From Ichthyophis bannanicus (lineage: Eukaryota > Chordata > Amphibia > Gymnophiona > Ichthyophiidae), in contig CM066045.1 in assembly GCA_033557465.1 (NCBI GenBank), positions 134,995,596-135,059,595 on the forward strand: 64,000 bases of DNA, given 5' to 3'. Under the pieces are notes generated by a model, which had not been told where the DNA came from, did no database searches, and was given only the letters and a program-made list of their open reading frames with translations. Every line of letters begins with the position of its first letter. Positions within the stretch are counted from its first letter, which is position 1. Made by a program: the position numbers and the translations under genes. Positions 45,580 through 55,559 of this stretch are shown here, piece by piece.

Positions 45580-47349
45580 TGACCCAACGCCCCCTTCTTT
45601 CTCAGGAAGAAAGGCTTCTTCCCCAGGGCCTTCTTATGGGGGGGATGCACAGAGGTCTTCTTTGAGAGTCTGGTATTGGTCAGGAAATCTTGTCTCTATT
45701 TCAGCAACCTTGTCTGATATGGATTTCCCAAAAAGGTTCTCTCCGGTGCAAAGGACATCGAAGAGTTTGTCCTGGACCCACTGCTCGAGGTCAGATGACT
45801 GCAGCCTTGCCTGGTGTCAGGCTCCGATGCCCACCGCAGCCACTCTGGCTGAGGATTCAAAGCTAATGTATGCTGCTTGAGACAGGAACTTCGAGCATTC
45901 CTTGACTGCCGAGGCCAGTGACTTGAACCGCTAAAGAGGTTCCCCATCGAGGCCTGCAGAGAAACTGGCAAGCTCCCTCACCAGTTCCTTTAGGTACATG
46001 CCGATGTACAATTGGTAGGTCTGGACCTGGTAAATGAGTATTGAGCCCTAGTGGCATTTTTGGCCAAGGGCATCCAAGGTCCAGGCCTCCCTTCCCGGGG
46101 GCATCGAGGAGTGAGTCTTTTGTCTCTTGAGTCGCCTCATGGCCGACTCGACGACCATAGAATTGTGAAGGAGCTGGATTTTTTGGATCCCTTGGCTTCG
46201 GCAGACTCGTTACATGGAGTTGAGCTGTCTGCTCACAATAAGCATCAACGCCGGTGTTTCCCACATATGGAGGAGACACTCGAGGATCAGAGGGATGGCA
46301 CAATGAGGGCCTCCTTCAGAGGAGCCTCATACTGGAGGATCTCAAGTTCCTTTGTGTGGGGGTCCTTCTCCGCCTCGGTCTCAAACACAAGCGCCATATC
46401 CCACACAAAGTCGAGGAAGTTAACATCCTCGGGCGGGGAACGGCACCAGGTTACTGGTGGGGATGGGTCCAAGGGCACATCTCTGTGTCGCCAGGTATCT
46501 GGGGATTCCTTGTCCTCTGTTTCCCAGTCTGACTTGAAGTCAGAGGAAGAATCCAAGGCTCCCGTGGTCGGGCCCGAAGGCCCGTGGCCCCTGGGGACCT
46601 GTGGTCCAAGCCGCATGCACTCGCTAGAGAGAACTGGTGTCCCAAGGTACAGGACCGGGACCTCGTTCGATGGATCTTCTCGATGCAGGTGGCGCTCAAG
46701 GATCTCGGCTTGATGACTGGGGAGGCCCTCGAGGTCGAGGGTCCAGTCGTCAGGGAGGATGAACCAGACATCAACACCTGCTGCTATGCCAGGAGGGTGC
46801 TCCAAGGCCACTATTCTGGTCTCCATGATAGATGGCTCCGCAACTTTCGACACAGGCACCGATGGCTTCAGGTCTGGCGTTGGTTCCGTCGAGGGGGAGT
46901 CCTCGACCTGGATGGCCTTGGGGGTCTGAGGCTGGTTGCCTGACGCTGACTCCTCCTTCCAGAGCCTGGTGTTGGATTTACACCTGCTTTTCAAGACTTG
47001 TCCTCCGAGGTGGTCTTCGAGGTTTTTAAGCTCTTCTTGCGTTCCACCTCCGTGGAGTTCCTCTCGGAGAAGCCACAGGACTCCGAGGTAGCCCAAGCAT
47101 CGCAGGGCACAGAGGGTACCGGAGGGGACATGGTGTTACCAGGGACTCAGGCGCAGAGTCAGATCTATGGAAGAACTTCTCCTGCTGCAGCTGACGCCTC
47201 TTGATGGCCTTTGTGGACATGGACTTGCAAAGGTTGTAGCCTGAGTTGTCGTGGTATGGCCCAAGGCAGCAGAGGCAGCAGTCATGTGGGTCAGTGAGGG
47301 ACATCATCTTACTGCACCGATCACATTTTTTGAAGTCACTGGAGGCCAT
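45580..47349 (-). pseudogene. gag of element E
   Basis: Frame 47349-47026 starts MASSDFKKCDRCSKMMS, DPHDCCLCCLGPYHD and carries the whole Cys/His motif except the last Cys spacing. Middle frame 47096-46287 has EDVNFLDFVWDMAL and LEILQYEAPLKEALIV. Core remnants follow: 46303-45863 and 45971-45580 (LEQWVQDKLFD-like, ENLFGKSI-like, RLSKK-like). Truncated by the internal deletion at about 45580. Confidence 0.8.
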
Positions 47350-47755
47350 AGGGAAAAACAGACCCAGGCAAGGGTCTGAGGCCTACTGGCTAAAAGAGGG
47401 CGTGAAGCGCCGGTTGAGAGATACCTCGAGAAAAAACAAATGAACCAGAGAAGAGACGCCAAGGTGATCTTGGCTAGGGGATGGGAAGAGGAACTGGTAC
47501 ACGTACCGGAAAGGATAATTTTAAGCAAAAAAAAGAGAAACTTTTCTGGGGAAAATGGGACAGTTGTCTGGTGGGCTCCGCAGAAAAAAGGAGACTGAGG
47601 CAAGATGGCACTCTTGGGCAGGAAGGGGACCATGCATGCATGGTGCATCTCCCAAAGGCTCTCTTTTAAAGCTGGGAAGATGCTTCCATGTGGGCTCCGT
47701 CAGCACCGATATCACCCATATGTGAGGGCTGACTTCCTGCTTGTTTCCAGAGAAA

Positions 47756-48864
47756 CCCATGTCTCCGTTTCAGAGTGTGCCGAGACATGTCAGGAAAAAT
47801 ATGTTTGCAAGAACCTAAAAAAGGCTTGTTAATAGCATGAAAATGCAACTTAAAGTCTGCATTCCTATCAAATTCCAAAGTAAAAGTCACAATAAGAGTC
47901 ATCCTTGGGGTAATCACTTCCAGTGATAACTCCAGGAACTCAGTCAAGTTGGCAGTGACTGCAGTCTCTTGCCCAGCCTGGGCGGCAGATACTGAGCCCT
48001 CTCCAAAGGAGGAAAGATCCCAGGGTCTATACCAAGATCCTCCATAAAATACTTCTTGGCCATCTCAACAGGGGGTACCAGAGGAGACTTTGGGAAATTC
48101 AGATTATTGCTCCTTGATTTTCCAAATATTCCATCTGTTGGGCCTCTATAGAGCAGTCTTTCACCAGCATACCACTCACGGCCTGCTGACTCGACACAGT
48201 AGATTCTAAGGTATCCATTCTTCCAGTTAGAACTTCCATTGCCATTGATTGCTCAAGAACAGCCTGGGAAACCACTTTTATATCTCCAAGAACTTGACAC
48301 AACAAACTTTGTAGAGAGCAGTTAAACCCTTGAATCACCTTCCAAAGAGACTCCAATGTCACTGCCGTTGGTCTTTGTACTTCCCCCATACTTCTATGTG
48401 AAGCAACTTTGCCTCTCTCCTTCACCATAGACTCCAGCAAATGAGCAAAGCTGCACTTCCCCCTCCAGCAACTCTCTCTCCCAGGGGAGACAAAGTATCG
48501 ACTGGGGCACCTGCAGGTAGGCCCCCCCAAGTTCACCCCACGAGTTTGCAGAAGCTCCAGTGCACCGACCGAAAAGAGGCTTCCAGGATTGGGGGGAGGG
48601 GGGCAACATCCACAACACAGGGCTCAACGAAACCCCTTCATAGCTGCTCGTGAAACTCATCCCAGGCAGGGCCAAGAGGGCTAGAACTTGACACAGGCAG
48701 AACCCCAAAGGCATCAAACATTGTCTGCCGCGTGGCTTCAAAGGGGTACACCCTCTGGGAGCAAGGCCTTCCCTTTCCTCTTCCCCATGATCACAAGGAG
48801 AGGAGACCTTGGAGCAATCGGATCGAGAGCACCAATAGGTAAGTCTACCTACGGACATCTTCAA
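47756..48864 (-). pseudogene. L1 ORF1 remnant, N-terminal and central part
   Basis: Minus-strand pieces: the start region with 'aagatggcg' (48870), a coiled-coil stretch with MEVLTGRMDTLESTVSSQ and AQQMEYLEN (48260-48110), then the RRM part NLNFPKSPLVPPVEMAKKYF, then a decayed PPxxRAxYLP-like block (about 48000). C-terminal residues GLKLVLRFPYVCIVI and YFESKLLADFLSDKE are at 43545-43440, beyond element E. Old, many stops; distinct in sequence from the L1 at 63269. Confidence 0.75.
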
Positions 48865-49519
48865 AGCGCCATCTTGGATCTCCTTTTGTCTATTTTTTTT
48901 TTTTTTTTTACTTTAGGTTGTGGTCACTTAGTCTATACTTGGTAAGGGTCTGTTAATATGAAGTTTGTACATAGGGATCTGCACTGTAGCAATTTGACTT
49001 GTTCAATTTTTCGAATAGGTGTATGGATGTTCTAGGGCCCGCTGAAGTATTTATAGCACTGCTTTCCTCTGGGTAGGCCCCTTGTTGTATGAATTTTGGA
49101 AGTTTACGCTGGTATGGTATGGTATGGTAGACTTGGCTTTGTAGATATTCAGTGACTTTTGTAGGGTTTTATATTAGTTCACAATATGCCTGGTATTAGA
49201 GAATGTTTATGTTGTTAGTGAGATGATAAGAATCAGATTTTTTTTTTAATATATTGAATTCTGTGGGTGAATGTTCTACTTCTGTTCTTCATCCATTGTT
49301 GAGGGAGAGGTTTCTGTGGATGCAAAATATATATTCAAAAAGAAAACGCGAGAACCATAACAGTTTATAACACAATGAGTTATAATTTTATAATTTGTTT
49401 ATAAACAGTACTGTGCCTCTCACTTTTTCCTTTAGTTCCTTGGTGTGCGAGCATCTTGCATTTCCTGTTTTTTTGTGAATATATATTTATATCAACACCA
49501 TGCTGGTCCAGTGTGTAGT

Positions 49520-49745
49520 TTCAGGTGTTATGTTGGGGTTGCCAAACCCTTCTTGGTGTTTTTGTTGGCGTGGGAGGTGTTGTGTTGGGGGTCACAGAGT
49601 CCATCTTGTTTTTCAGAGGGTGAGAAGTGCTGTGTAGAGGCCACTGAGCCTCTCTTGTTTTTCAGAAGGTGGAAAGTGCTGTGTTGGGGCACCAAGTCAC
49701 TCTTGTTTTTGTGGAAACGAGAAGTGCTGCATGGGTGTGGTTGAT
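49520..49745 (+). repeat. Minisatellite, about four 55-60-bp units
   Basis: Repeats of 'gtgctgtgttggggtcac' … 'cttgtttttcagagggtgag' at 49525, 49575, 49628, 49675 and 49726. Units vary by a few bases. Inside the hAT-like element. Confidence 0.8.
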
Positions 49746-49802
49746 CCCCTCTTTTTTGGAATATTTAACAGCATGTTTCCTAAGCTCTTTACTGGTAACG
49801 TA

Positions 49803-50010
49803 AGAACATAAGAAATGCCATACTGGGTCAGACCAAGGTCCATCAAGCCCAGTATCCTGTGTCCAACAGTGGCCAATCCAGGTCACAAGTGCCTGTCAGG
49901 TTCCCAAAAAGGCACACAGGTTCCACAATGCTTGTCGTCCCAGGACAAGCAGTGGAATTCCCATGAGTTTATGGACATTTCCTCCAGGAACTTTTCCAAA
50001 CCTTTTCATG
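49803..50010 (-). mobile_element. CR1 3' UTR fragment
   Basis: 'aacataagaaatgccatact', 'gggtcagaccaaggtccatc', 'aagcccagtatcctgtgtcc'. Same family as 24490-24600. It is truncated at about 50010 with 'cctccaggaacttttccaaa'. Confidence 0.75.
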
Positions 50011-50159
50011 AATCAAATTTAACGTTTTATTATTATGTTTGTTTTATTCTAATATCTGTTTACTAAATTGCATGTGTATGAAAGCCACCTAGGATTTTAG
50101 ATGGGTGGCATATACTTTTTAAAATAAAGCATATTTAATATATGCAAATGATGCCGCAA

Positions 50160-51455
50160 TGAGTCTTCGCACATGGCCCCACATCAAAGGTCTTTATTCT
50201 GTCCTCATCCTTCTTGATCTCTCTGCTGCTTTTGACACTGTTGACCACAACCTTCTTCTTACCACCCTGTCATCACTCGGCTTTACAGGCTCTGTACTGT
50301 CTTGTTTCTCCTCTTATCTCTCCCATCGCTCTTTTAGTATGTGTTCTGGTGGCTCCTCCTCCTCTGCCACCCAGCTCCCAGTTGGTGTTCCCCAGGGTTC
50401 TGTCCTGGGACCGCTCCTCTTCTCTCTCTATACCCAATCTCTTGGTGCTCTTATCTCTTCCCATGGCTTTCATTACCATCTCTATGCTGATGACTCTCAA
50501 ATCTACCTCTCTTCGCCTGATATCTCTTCAGCAATCCATGACAAGATCACTGTTTGCCTTTCAGACATTACTACTTGGATGTCTCACTGCCGCTTGAAAT
50601 TAAATATGGCTAAGACTGAACTCCTTATCTTTCCCCCCCCCCAATGCCTCCCCTCCTCTACCCCCTTTCTCAGTCTCTGTGGATAACTCTTTAATCCTTC
50701 CTGTCTCTTCGGCCCGTAACCTGGGTGTTAGCTTTGACTCCTCTCTCTTTCTCCACTCATATCCAACTCGTAGCTAAGACTTGCCATTTCTTCCTTTATA
50801 TCAACAACAAAATTCACCCTTTCCTTTCTGATGACACTACTAAAATGATTGTCCACTCCTTAATCACCTCCCGTGATTACTGCAATATTCTCCTTGCTGG
50901 CCTTCCCGCGAACCATCTCTTTCCCCTTCAATCTATTCAACATTCTGTTGCTCGACTAATTTTCCATTAGCATCGCTTTTCCCATATCACTCCTCTTCTC
51001 AAGTCCCTTCATTGGCTTCCCATCCGCTTCCGGATCCAATTCAAACTCCTCCTCTTGACCTATAAATGCATTCACTCTTCAGCCCCCCACTACCTATCAT
51101 CTCTTATCTCTCCTTACATCCCCTCTCACGTTCTTCGCTCTTCGAACAACCTTGTCTATCTATGCCCTCCACTTCTATTGCTAATTCTAGACTTCACTCC
51201 CTTAACCTGGCTGCACCCTTTGCCTGGAACAATCTACCTCTGTCTGTGCGCAAAGCGCCCTCTCTGGACCTCTTTAAGTCCAGATTGAAAACCCATCTCT
51301 TCTCTATTGCTTTCTGTTCTTGATTCTTGTTTTTGCTCTTCTTGTTACTGTATACTTTGTCTTACTTGACTAGATTGTGAGCTCTCATGAGCAGGGACTC
51401 TCTCTTCTTCATGTATGTACAGTGATTCGTACGTTTGAAGCGCTATATAAATGTT
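50160..51455 (+). pseudogene. L2-type LINE, 5'-truncated, RT region to 3' end
   Basis: Frame 50159-50686 holds [17 protein letters not shown] '[17 protein letters not shown]', [18 protein letters not shown] and [10 protein letters not shown] (catalytic YADD), then [13 protein letters not shown]. Frames 50725-50970 and 51055-51323 give the C-terminal domain (LITSRDYCNILLAGLP, HWLPIRFRIQFK-like, FAWNNLPLSVRKAPSLDLFKS). The 3' end 'gaagcgctatataaatgt' is typical of L2. Stops near 50683 and 50968. A better preserved relative of the fragment at 178-1040. Confidence 0.9.
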
Positions 51456-51499
51456 AAATAGATAGACATCATCCTCAGGCTGTGCCTGGGGGGAGGTAG

Positions 51500-52330
51500 T
51501 AGACAGGGGGGCATTGGGAGATGGAGGAAAGCAGAAACCTCAGATTGGGATCAGCATGATCAGAGAATAAAATGGTCAGACAACAAAAGGTAGAAGAGAA
51601 TTTTATTTTCAATTTGCTGATCAGATTTAGTGCTATCTTTATATTTTATACAGTACAGGGACATGCATCTCTTTTTATTTCTCTGGTGTTGCATTGTATG
51701 CAGAATTTGGCTTCTTGGGTTTGCAGTTTAATTTTTATCTACATATGTTTATTTTTAGGTTATGGTCACTTATTCTGTACTTGGTGATGGTCTGTATTTC
51801 GAGTGTGTGACCAAGGCTAGGTGTTCTGTTAACATGGAGTTTGTACATAGGGATCTGTACTGTAGTAATCTGAATTGTTTGGATTTTCAAATAGGTGTTT
51901 GGATGTTCCAAGGCCTGCTGCAGTATTTACAATGATGCTTTTTTTGGATAGACTTCTTATATGAGTTTTGGAAGTTGGTGCTGTTATGGTATGGTAGATT
52001 TGCTCTATAGATCCTCAGTGACTGCTGTAGGGTTTTGCATTAGTTCACAATATGCCTGATACGGAAGAATGTTTGTTGCCATTAATGAGGTGATCAGAAT
52101 TTAGATTTCTTTATTTTATATAGATATCTTTTTAGATATTGATGTCTGTGGATGAATATCCTAGTTCTGCTCTGCACCCATTGTCGAGTGAGAGGGTTCT
52201 GTGAATGCAAAATCTATGTTAAAAAAAAAGCAAGAACCATAATGCAGTTTATAACAAAACAATGAGTTGTAATTTGATTTATAAACTGTGCTGTGGTTGT
52301 CGCTTTCTTTTAGTTCCTTGGTGTGCAAAC
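51500..52330 (+). repeat. Second copy of the internal segment of the hAT-like element
   Basis: Matches 42960-43182 ('cctcagattgggatcagcat' against 'cctcagatcgaggctagcat'; 'agacaacaaaagg') and 48898-49440 ('ggttatggtcacttattctg' against 'ggttgtggtcacttagtcta'; 'ttagttccttggtgtgc'). The first copy is interrupted by the L1, the second is not and is followed by the right hAT end. Confidence 0.85.
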
Positions 52331-52559
52331 ATCTTGCATTCCTCCACATTATCTAATCGGCTTTTTGGTTTGGTTCAGTCTCTGATTTAGTTTTGAGGAA
52401 GCCCCTCTCCCATCCCGCTCCGAGTCGGGAGGTGCCTTCTCATCCCTTGCCGCAGGCAGCAGATTGCCTTGGGCCACCCCTGCTGCAGGCTGTCATTCAG
52501 GAGTGTTGTAAATCAAGCTTTTCCTCTCAAATCTTCAGAATTTTCTTCATCCACCTTCT

Positions 52560-52716
52560 GCTGGAGACAAAGAAATACAGAAGGGACCTCTGGTGGCTGA
52601 AGTGAATACAGCATGGGAGTGATGTCATTGAAACCTGGGCTTTTTGTTGGTTCTTTGTCTCCACCAATCTGCTCATAGGGGCACATAACCCACTTGTCTG
52701 GACTGGTCTATGGAAA
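52560..52716 (-). repeat. 5' terminal repeat of element H
   Basis: Inverse of 32733-32890: 'ttggttctttgtctccacca' and 'taacccacttgtctggact'. It closes element H on the far side of the hAT-like insertion. Exact end 52710-52720. Confidence 0.75.
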
Positions 52717-53222
52717 TGGCCTATGGACAGAGGGTGAGGACCTGGAAGCAGAGTGAGAGAGAGAAAACTAGGGCAAGGGAGAGAAGACAGAGTTTAGGAT
52801 GATGGAGTGGGATGTGGAAAGCAGGGAAAGATGAGGTAAAGAGGAGGATGTGGCTTTAAGAGGTGGGAGACAGAGTGAAGGGGAGGTCTGGGACATGAAA
52901 AGTAAAACAAAGTGAGGGAGTGGGGAAAAAGGGATGCAAGACATGCTTTCACCCTAGGATGGGCTCCAACCCCTTCACCTTGCACTCTTCTCTTTCTGTC
53001 CCTGACTAGTTCCCATGCTGAGATGTACCAAGCAGGGCAGGGGGCAAAGAGTATTGTGCAGGATGAAGGCCTTTGGTGGGGGGTGGCAGGCTCAAGGTGG
53101 TATGATGGAGTCACTAAACACGCTCTGGGGGGGAAGGAAGGTTTTGCTTTTTTGGATGGCCATGAGGAATATGTACGAGATGTATATATGCAAATGTTGC
53201 CCTGTCATATGACACTCTCTCT
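52717..53222. other. Purine-rich intronic sequence, no gene
   Basis: 'gagagagagaaaactagggc' type sequence, resembling the purine-rich flank left of H (32600-32730), so H may have inserted into a repeat. No exon seen. Confidence 0.45.
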
Positions 53223-53228
53223 CTCTAG

Positions 53229-53270
<42 letters not shown>

Positions 53271-53290
53271 TATATACACACACACACATA
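53223..53290. repeat. (TA)n(CA)n microsatellite
   Basis: 'ctctctctctctag', then about 18 TA units and 'cacacacatatatacacaca'. It abuts the MITE, whose TA target lies at its end. Confidence 0.9.
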
Positions 53291-53596
53291 CAGGGTGGCC
53301 CAAAAAAAGTGAGAACATCTCATAGCATAGAAATTATTTAAAAATTCAACAAGACAGATGTAAATGATTGACAAAACAAACAAACAAAAAAAAAAAGATG
53401 GCGACCGGATATTGTCTAAATAAAGACGTTATATACCTAAAAAAAAGGTAAATAAGTAAACTAGAACGTCTTTATTTCGACAATTTCCGGTCACCATCTT
53501 TTTTTTAAAAATTTGTCAATCGTTTACATCTGTCTTTTTGAATTTTTAAATAACTTATATGCTACGAGATGTTCTCACTTTTTTTGGGCCACCCTG
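53291..53596. mobile_element. Mariner-like MITE with long inverted repeats
   Basis: 306 bp, starts 'cagggtggcccaaaaaaagt' and ends with its inverse 'actttttttgggccaccctg'. Flanked by TA on both sides (53289-53290, 53597-53598), the Tc1/mariner target duplication. Inverted arms extend about 140 bp each ('gagaacatctc', 'agatgtaaatgattgac', 'aagatggcgaccgga', 'aataaagacgtt'), leaving a centre of only about 25 bp, so the whole unit can fold as one hairpin. No coding frame. Confidence 0.92.
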
Positions 53597-54535
53597 TATA
53601 TAATGGGGTTCTGGACAGACATTGCTATAATCCAGTATCAAGCTGTTAAAATATAATTCTTTTTATATTAGGAGGATTTTCCCATTCAGGCAATGGAAAC
53701 GTCAGTAGATGCTTTAGCCGTGACTTCAGAGACAGACTAATCATGGTTACTAAATTTCAGTGAAGGATCTGTTACTGGCAGAAGGCAAAAAAAAGTAATA
53801 GTTAATTTTAAAAACATTAACATATCACAGGCATTTGTACGTGCTACTTTTGCAGCAAAAATAGAAATTCAATGAGCACAAAAATAAATTAGCATATTTT
53901 TGCATGCTGAACAATATCGGAGCCTGTCACTGGTATAAACAGTGTTTTTAACAGCTCAGTACTGGATTATAACTCTCCATAGTAACAGCGTCTGTTTGGA
54001 GCCCACAGCTGTGCTGACTCAGCGATATCTGGCTCTTTCTTGCCAGCATGGTGTGCTTGGCTGTGAAAAGTGTTACAACAGACACTCATCCAGTTTGCCC
54101 AGGAGTTTTCACCAAGAAATCTCACAAAGTAGAAGGGAGCAGCTCATAGAACTCTCTTAAAGTGATCATGCTGTGTGCCAAGCTAATACAGCAACAGAAG
54201 TTGACGATTCTGTGTTAATTTTAGCAGTTACAATAGCTGAAAGAAATCCAGTGTCTGTGGTAACTTTATTTTTGCTGTATTTGCTAGTGACATCTAGCTC
54301 ACAACAATGTTTGAGTTGTATATACAAGCTTAGCTCAGAAACAAGAGCTGGCTGATGGCAAAAGATTCCCAATTAGATGACCTACTTTGTAAAACAGATT
54401 TTTTTGGAAGATGAGGAAATGAGAAAAGAAGTTTTGCATTTCTTTCCCTATGCAGCAGATAAATCTCTTACTGAAGTTTTCTTTTAAGCTAAGTCATGAG
54501 ATAGGAAGAAATGCCCTACAGATAGGCTCAGTTTT
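53597..54535. other. Intronic sequence, nothing recognised
   Basis: No exon with splice sites and no clear repeat family found in this stretch. Confidence 0.45.
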
Positions 54536-54539
54536 CCAA

Positions 54540-54900
54540 ATGGATTAAGATCAACAGCGGAATGCCGCAAGGATCTGTACTGGGACCTCTGCTGTTTAGC
54601 ATATTCATAAATTATCTGAAGAAAGAAGCAACAAGTGAAAGGATCAAATTTGCAGAGAACATAACATTATTCAAACAGAGGACCAGGAAGAACTGCAGAG
54701 GGATCTTCTGAGACATGGAAACTGGGCATCTAGTTGGCAGATGAAATTTAATGTTGATAAGTGCAAAGTAATGCACATAAGGAAAAAATCTCAACAATGG
54801 GCAGAAAATGCTGGGTTCCAAGTTAGGAGTCACCACCCAAGAAAAAGATCTTGGAGTCACTGTGGATAGCACATCAACATTTTCAGCTCAATGTGCTGAG
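54540..54900 (+). pseudogene. CR1-type RT fragment
   Basis: Plus strand: [19 protein letters not shown], then a decayed FADD box (FAENITLFK), and 'gtgcaaagtaatgcacataa' with LGSKLGVTTQEKDLGVTVDS. It covers RT motifs 4-6 only; both ends are lost. Orientation is opposite to the other CR1 pieces. Confidence 0.75.
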
Positions 54901-55331
54901 ACTATCCAAGAGAAAAAATACGAACATTATAATGAGATGACATGGTAGGGTCACTATCTATCATCTTGCTCTTCTTGTGGCCACAAATACCAAAATATCC
55001 AGCACTAGATTTCAAATAAAGATGACCTAGCCTAATCCTAGTGACCTGAGTCAAGGACAGAGGAAAGAGTAGTTACTCACCTGTAACAGGTGTTCTCCAG
55101 GAGCAGCAGGAATCAGTCCTCACATATGGGTGTCATCGACGCCGATGAAGCCCCAGCAGAGCATTTCCCCAGCTTTCTATGAAAGCCTTTGGGAATGCAG
55201 GCACGCATGCACGGTTCCCTTCCCGCCTAAAGGTGCCATCTTACCTCAGTCAAATGACATAGCTAAGAACAGCACACAAAAATGAAAAAATAAACTATGT
55301 ACAACTGCAACTCCAAGGGGAGGAGGGAGGG

Positions 55332-55434
55332 TTGTGAGGACTGATTCCTGCTGCTCCTGGAGAACACCTGTTACAGGTGAGTAACTACTCTTTCTCCAGG
55401 ACCAAGCAGGAAGTCAGTCCTCACATATGGGTGA
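55332..55434. repeat. Internal complementary region of element F
   Basis: 'tgtgaggactgattcctgct', 'cacctgttacaggtgagtaa', 'ctactctttctccaggacca', 'agtcagtcctcacatatggg'. Halves complement 55068-55125 and 60785-60830. It preserves the predicted circle joint. Confidence 0.88.
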
Positions 55435-55559
55435 CTCCCTAGCTCTGGGCTACCAAAGAACCCAGGCTGAAAAAGAGGACTCCCTCTAGTCCCAGCTGCA
55501 AAGAAAGGCTTTTCACTGACACAACCTCCACCGGTAGCCCAACAGAGGGCAGGAGTTGC

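Larger units (their letters stand above)
43587..47755 (-). mobile_element. DIRS-like retrotransposon E, RT/RH deleted, inside L1 ORF1
   Basis: Ends: left 'gcatagttactcacc' from about 43587, right 'cttgtttccagagaaa' to 47755. Internal complementary region 43823-43920. Minus-strand order: gag 47349-45580, a deletion joint near 45560, linker 45535-45290, recombinase 45265-43928. At 4.17 kb it lacks about 1.5 kb (RT and RNase H). Removing E rejoins L1 ORF1 in one phase (…GDMG-F-LALQARA then SLGLKLVLRFPYVC). Non-autonomous; would need enzymes from other copies. Confidence 0.88.
43183..48884 (-). mobile_element. L1-type (Tx1/L1-like) ORF1-only LINE copy, split by DIRS E
   Basis: Minus strand: the 5' end starts near 48880 ('ggagatccaagatggcgctt'), ORF1 pieces 48864-47756 then 43586-43390, and an A-rich tail (plus-strand 'tttttttaattttat' at 43181). 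Flanking copies of 'ttttgtctat' (about 43166 and 48885) look like a target duplication. No ORF2 sequence is present between, so this is a short ORF1-containing retrocopy. It sits inside the repeated segment of the hAT-like element. Confidence 0.7.
40548..52482 (+). mobile_element. hAT-like non-autonomous DNA transposon inserted in H, itself heavily invaded
   Basis: Left end CAGGGGTGGGGC, right end reverse complement CAGGGGTGGCCC; subterminal 'gcctcaggcggcaaag' (40584) and 'cttgccgcaggcagc' (52447) are inverse. An 8-bp target duplication: ccgcaggc (40540-40547) and ctgcaggc (52483-52490), one transition apart, fitting hAT. No transposase frame seen. Contents: palindromes, purine-rich repeats, L1 with DIRS E, a minisatellite, CR1 tail, L2. 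A segment at 42960-43182 plus 48898-49440 recurs at 51500-52330. Confidence 0.72.
32733..52716 (-). mobile_element. DIRS-like retrotransposon H, divergent family, host of a four-deep nest
   Basis: Left end 'acattttacttaccagttaa', with 'agtctagacaagtgggttgt' and 'cagattggtggagacaaag'. The inverse set occurs at 52560-52716 ('ctttgtctccaccaatctg', 'acccacttgtctggactgg'). An internal complementary region is at about 33105-33195 ('aaggacattaactggttaag' joined to 'tctaaacaagtggg'). Minus-strand order: gag 40500-38667, RT/RH 38476-36562, recombinase remnants to 34431. It is interrupted by a SINE, a foldback, a CR1 and the hAT-like element. Removing these leaves about 5.6 kb, the usual DIRS size. Confidence 0.8.

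Noticed and set aside
48441..48945. Plus-strand frames at the L1 5' end
   Set aside because: Antisense to L1 ORF1; no independent support.
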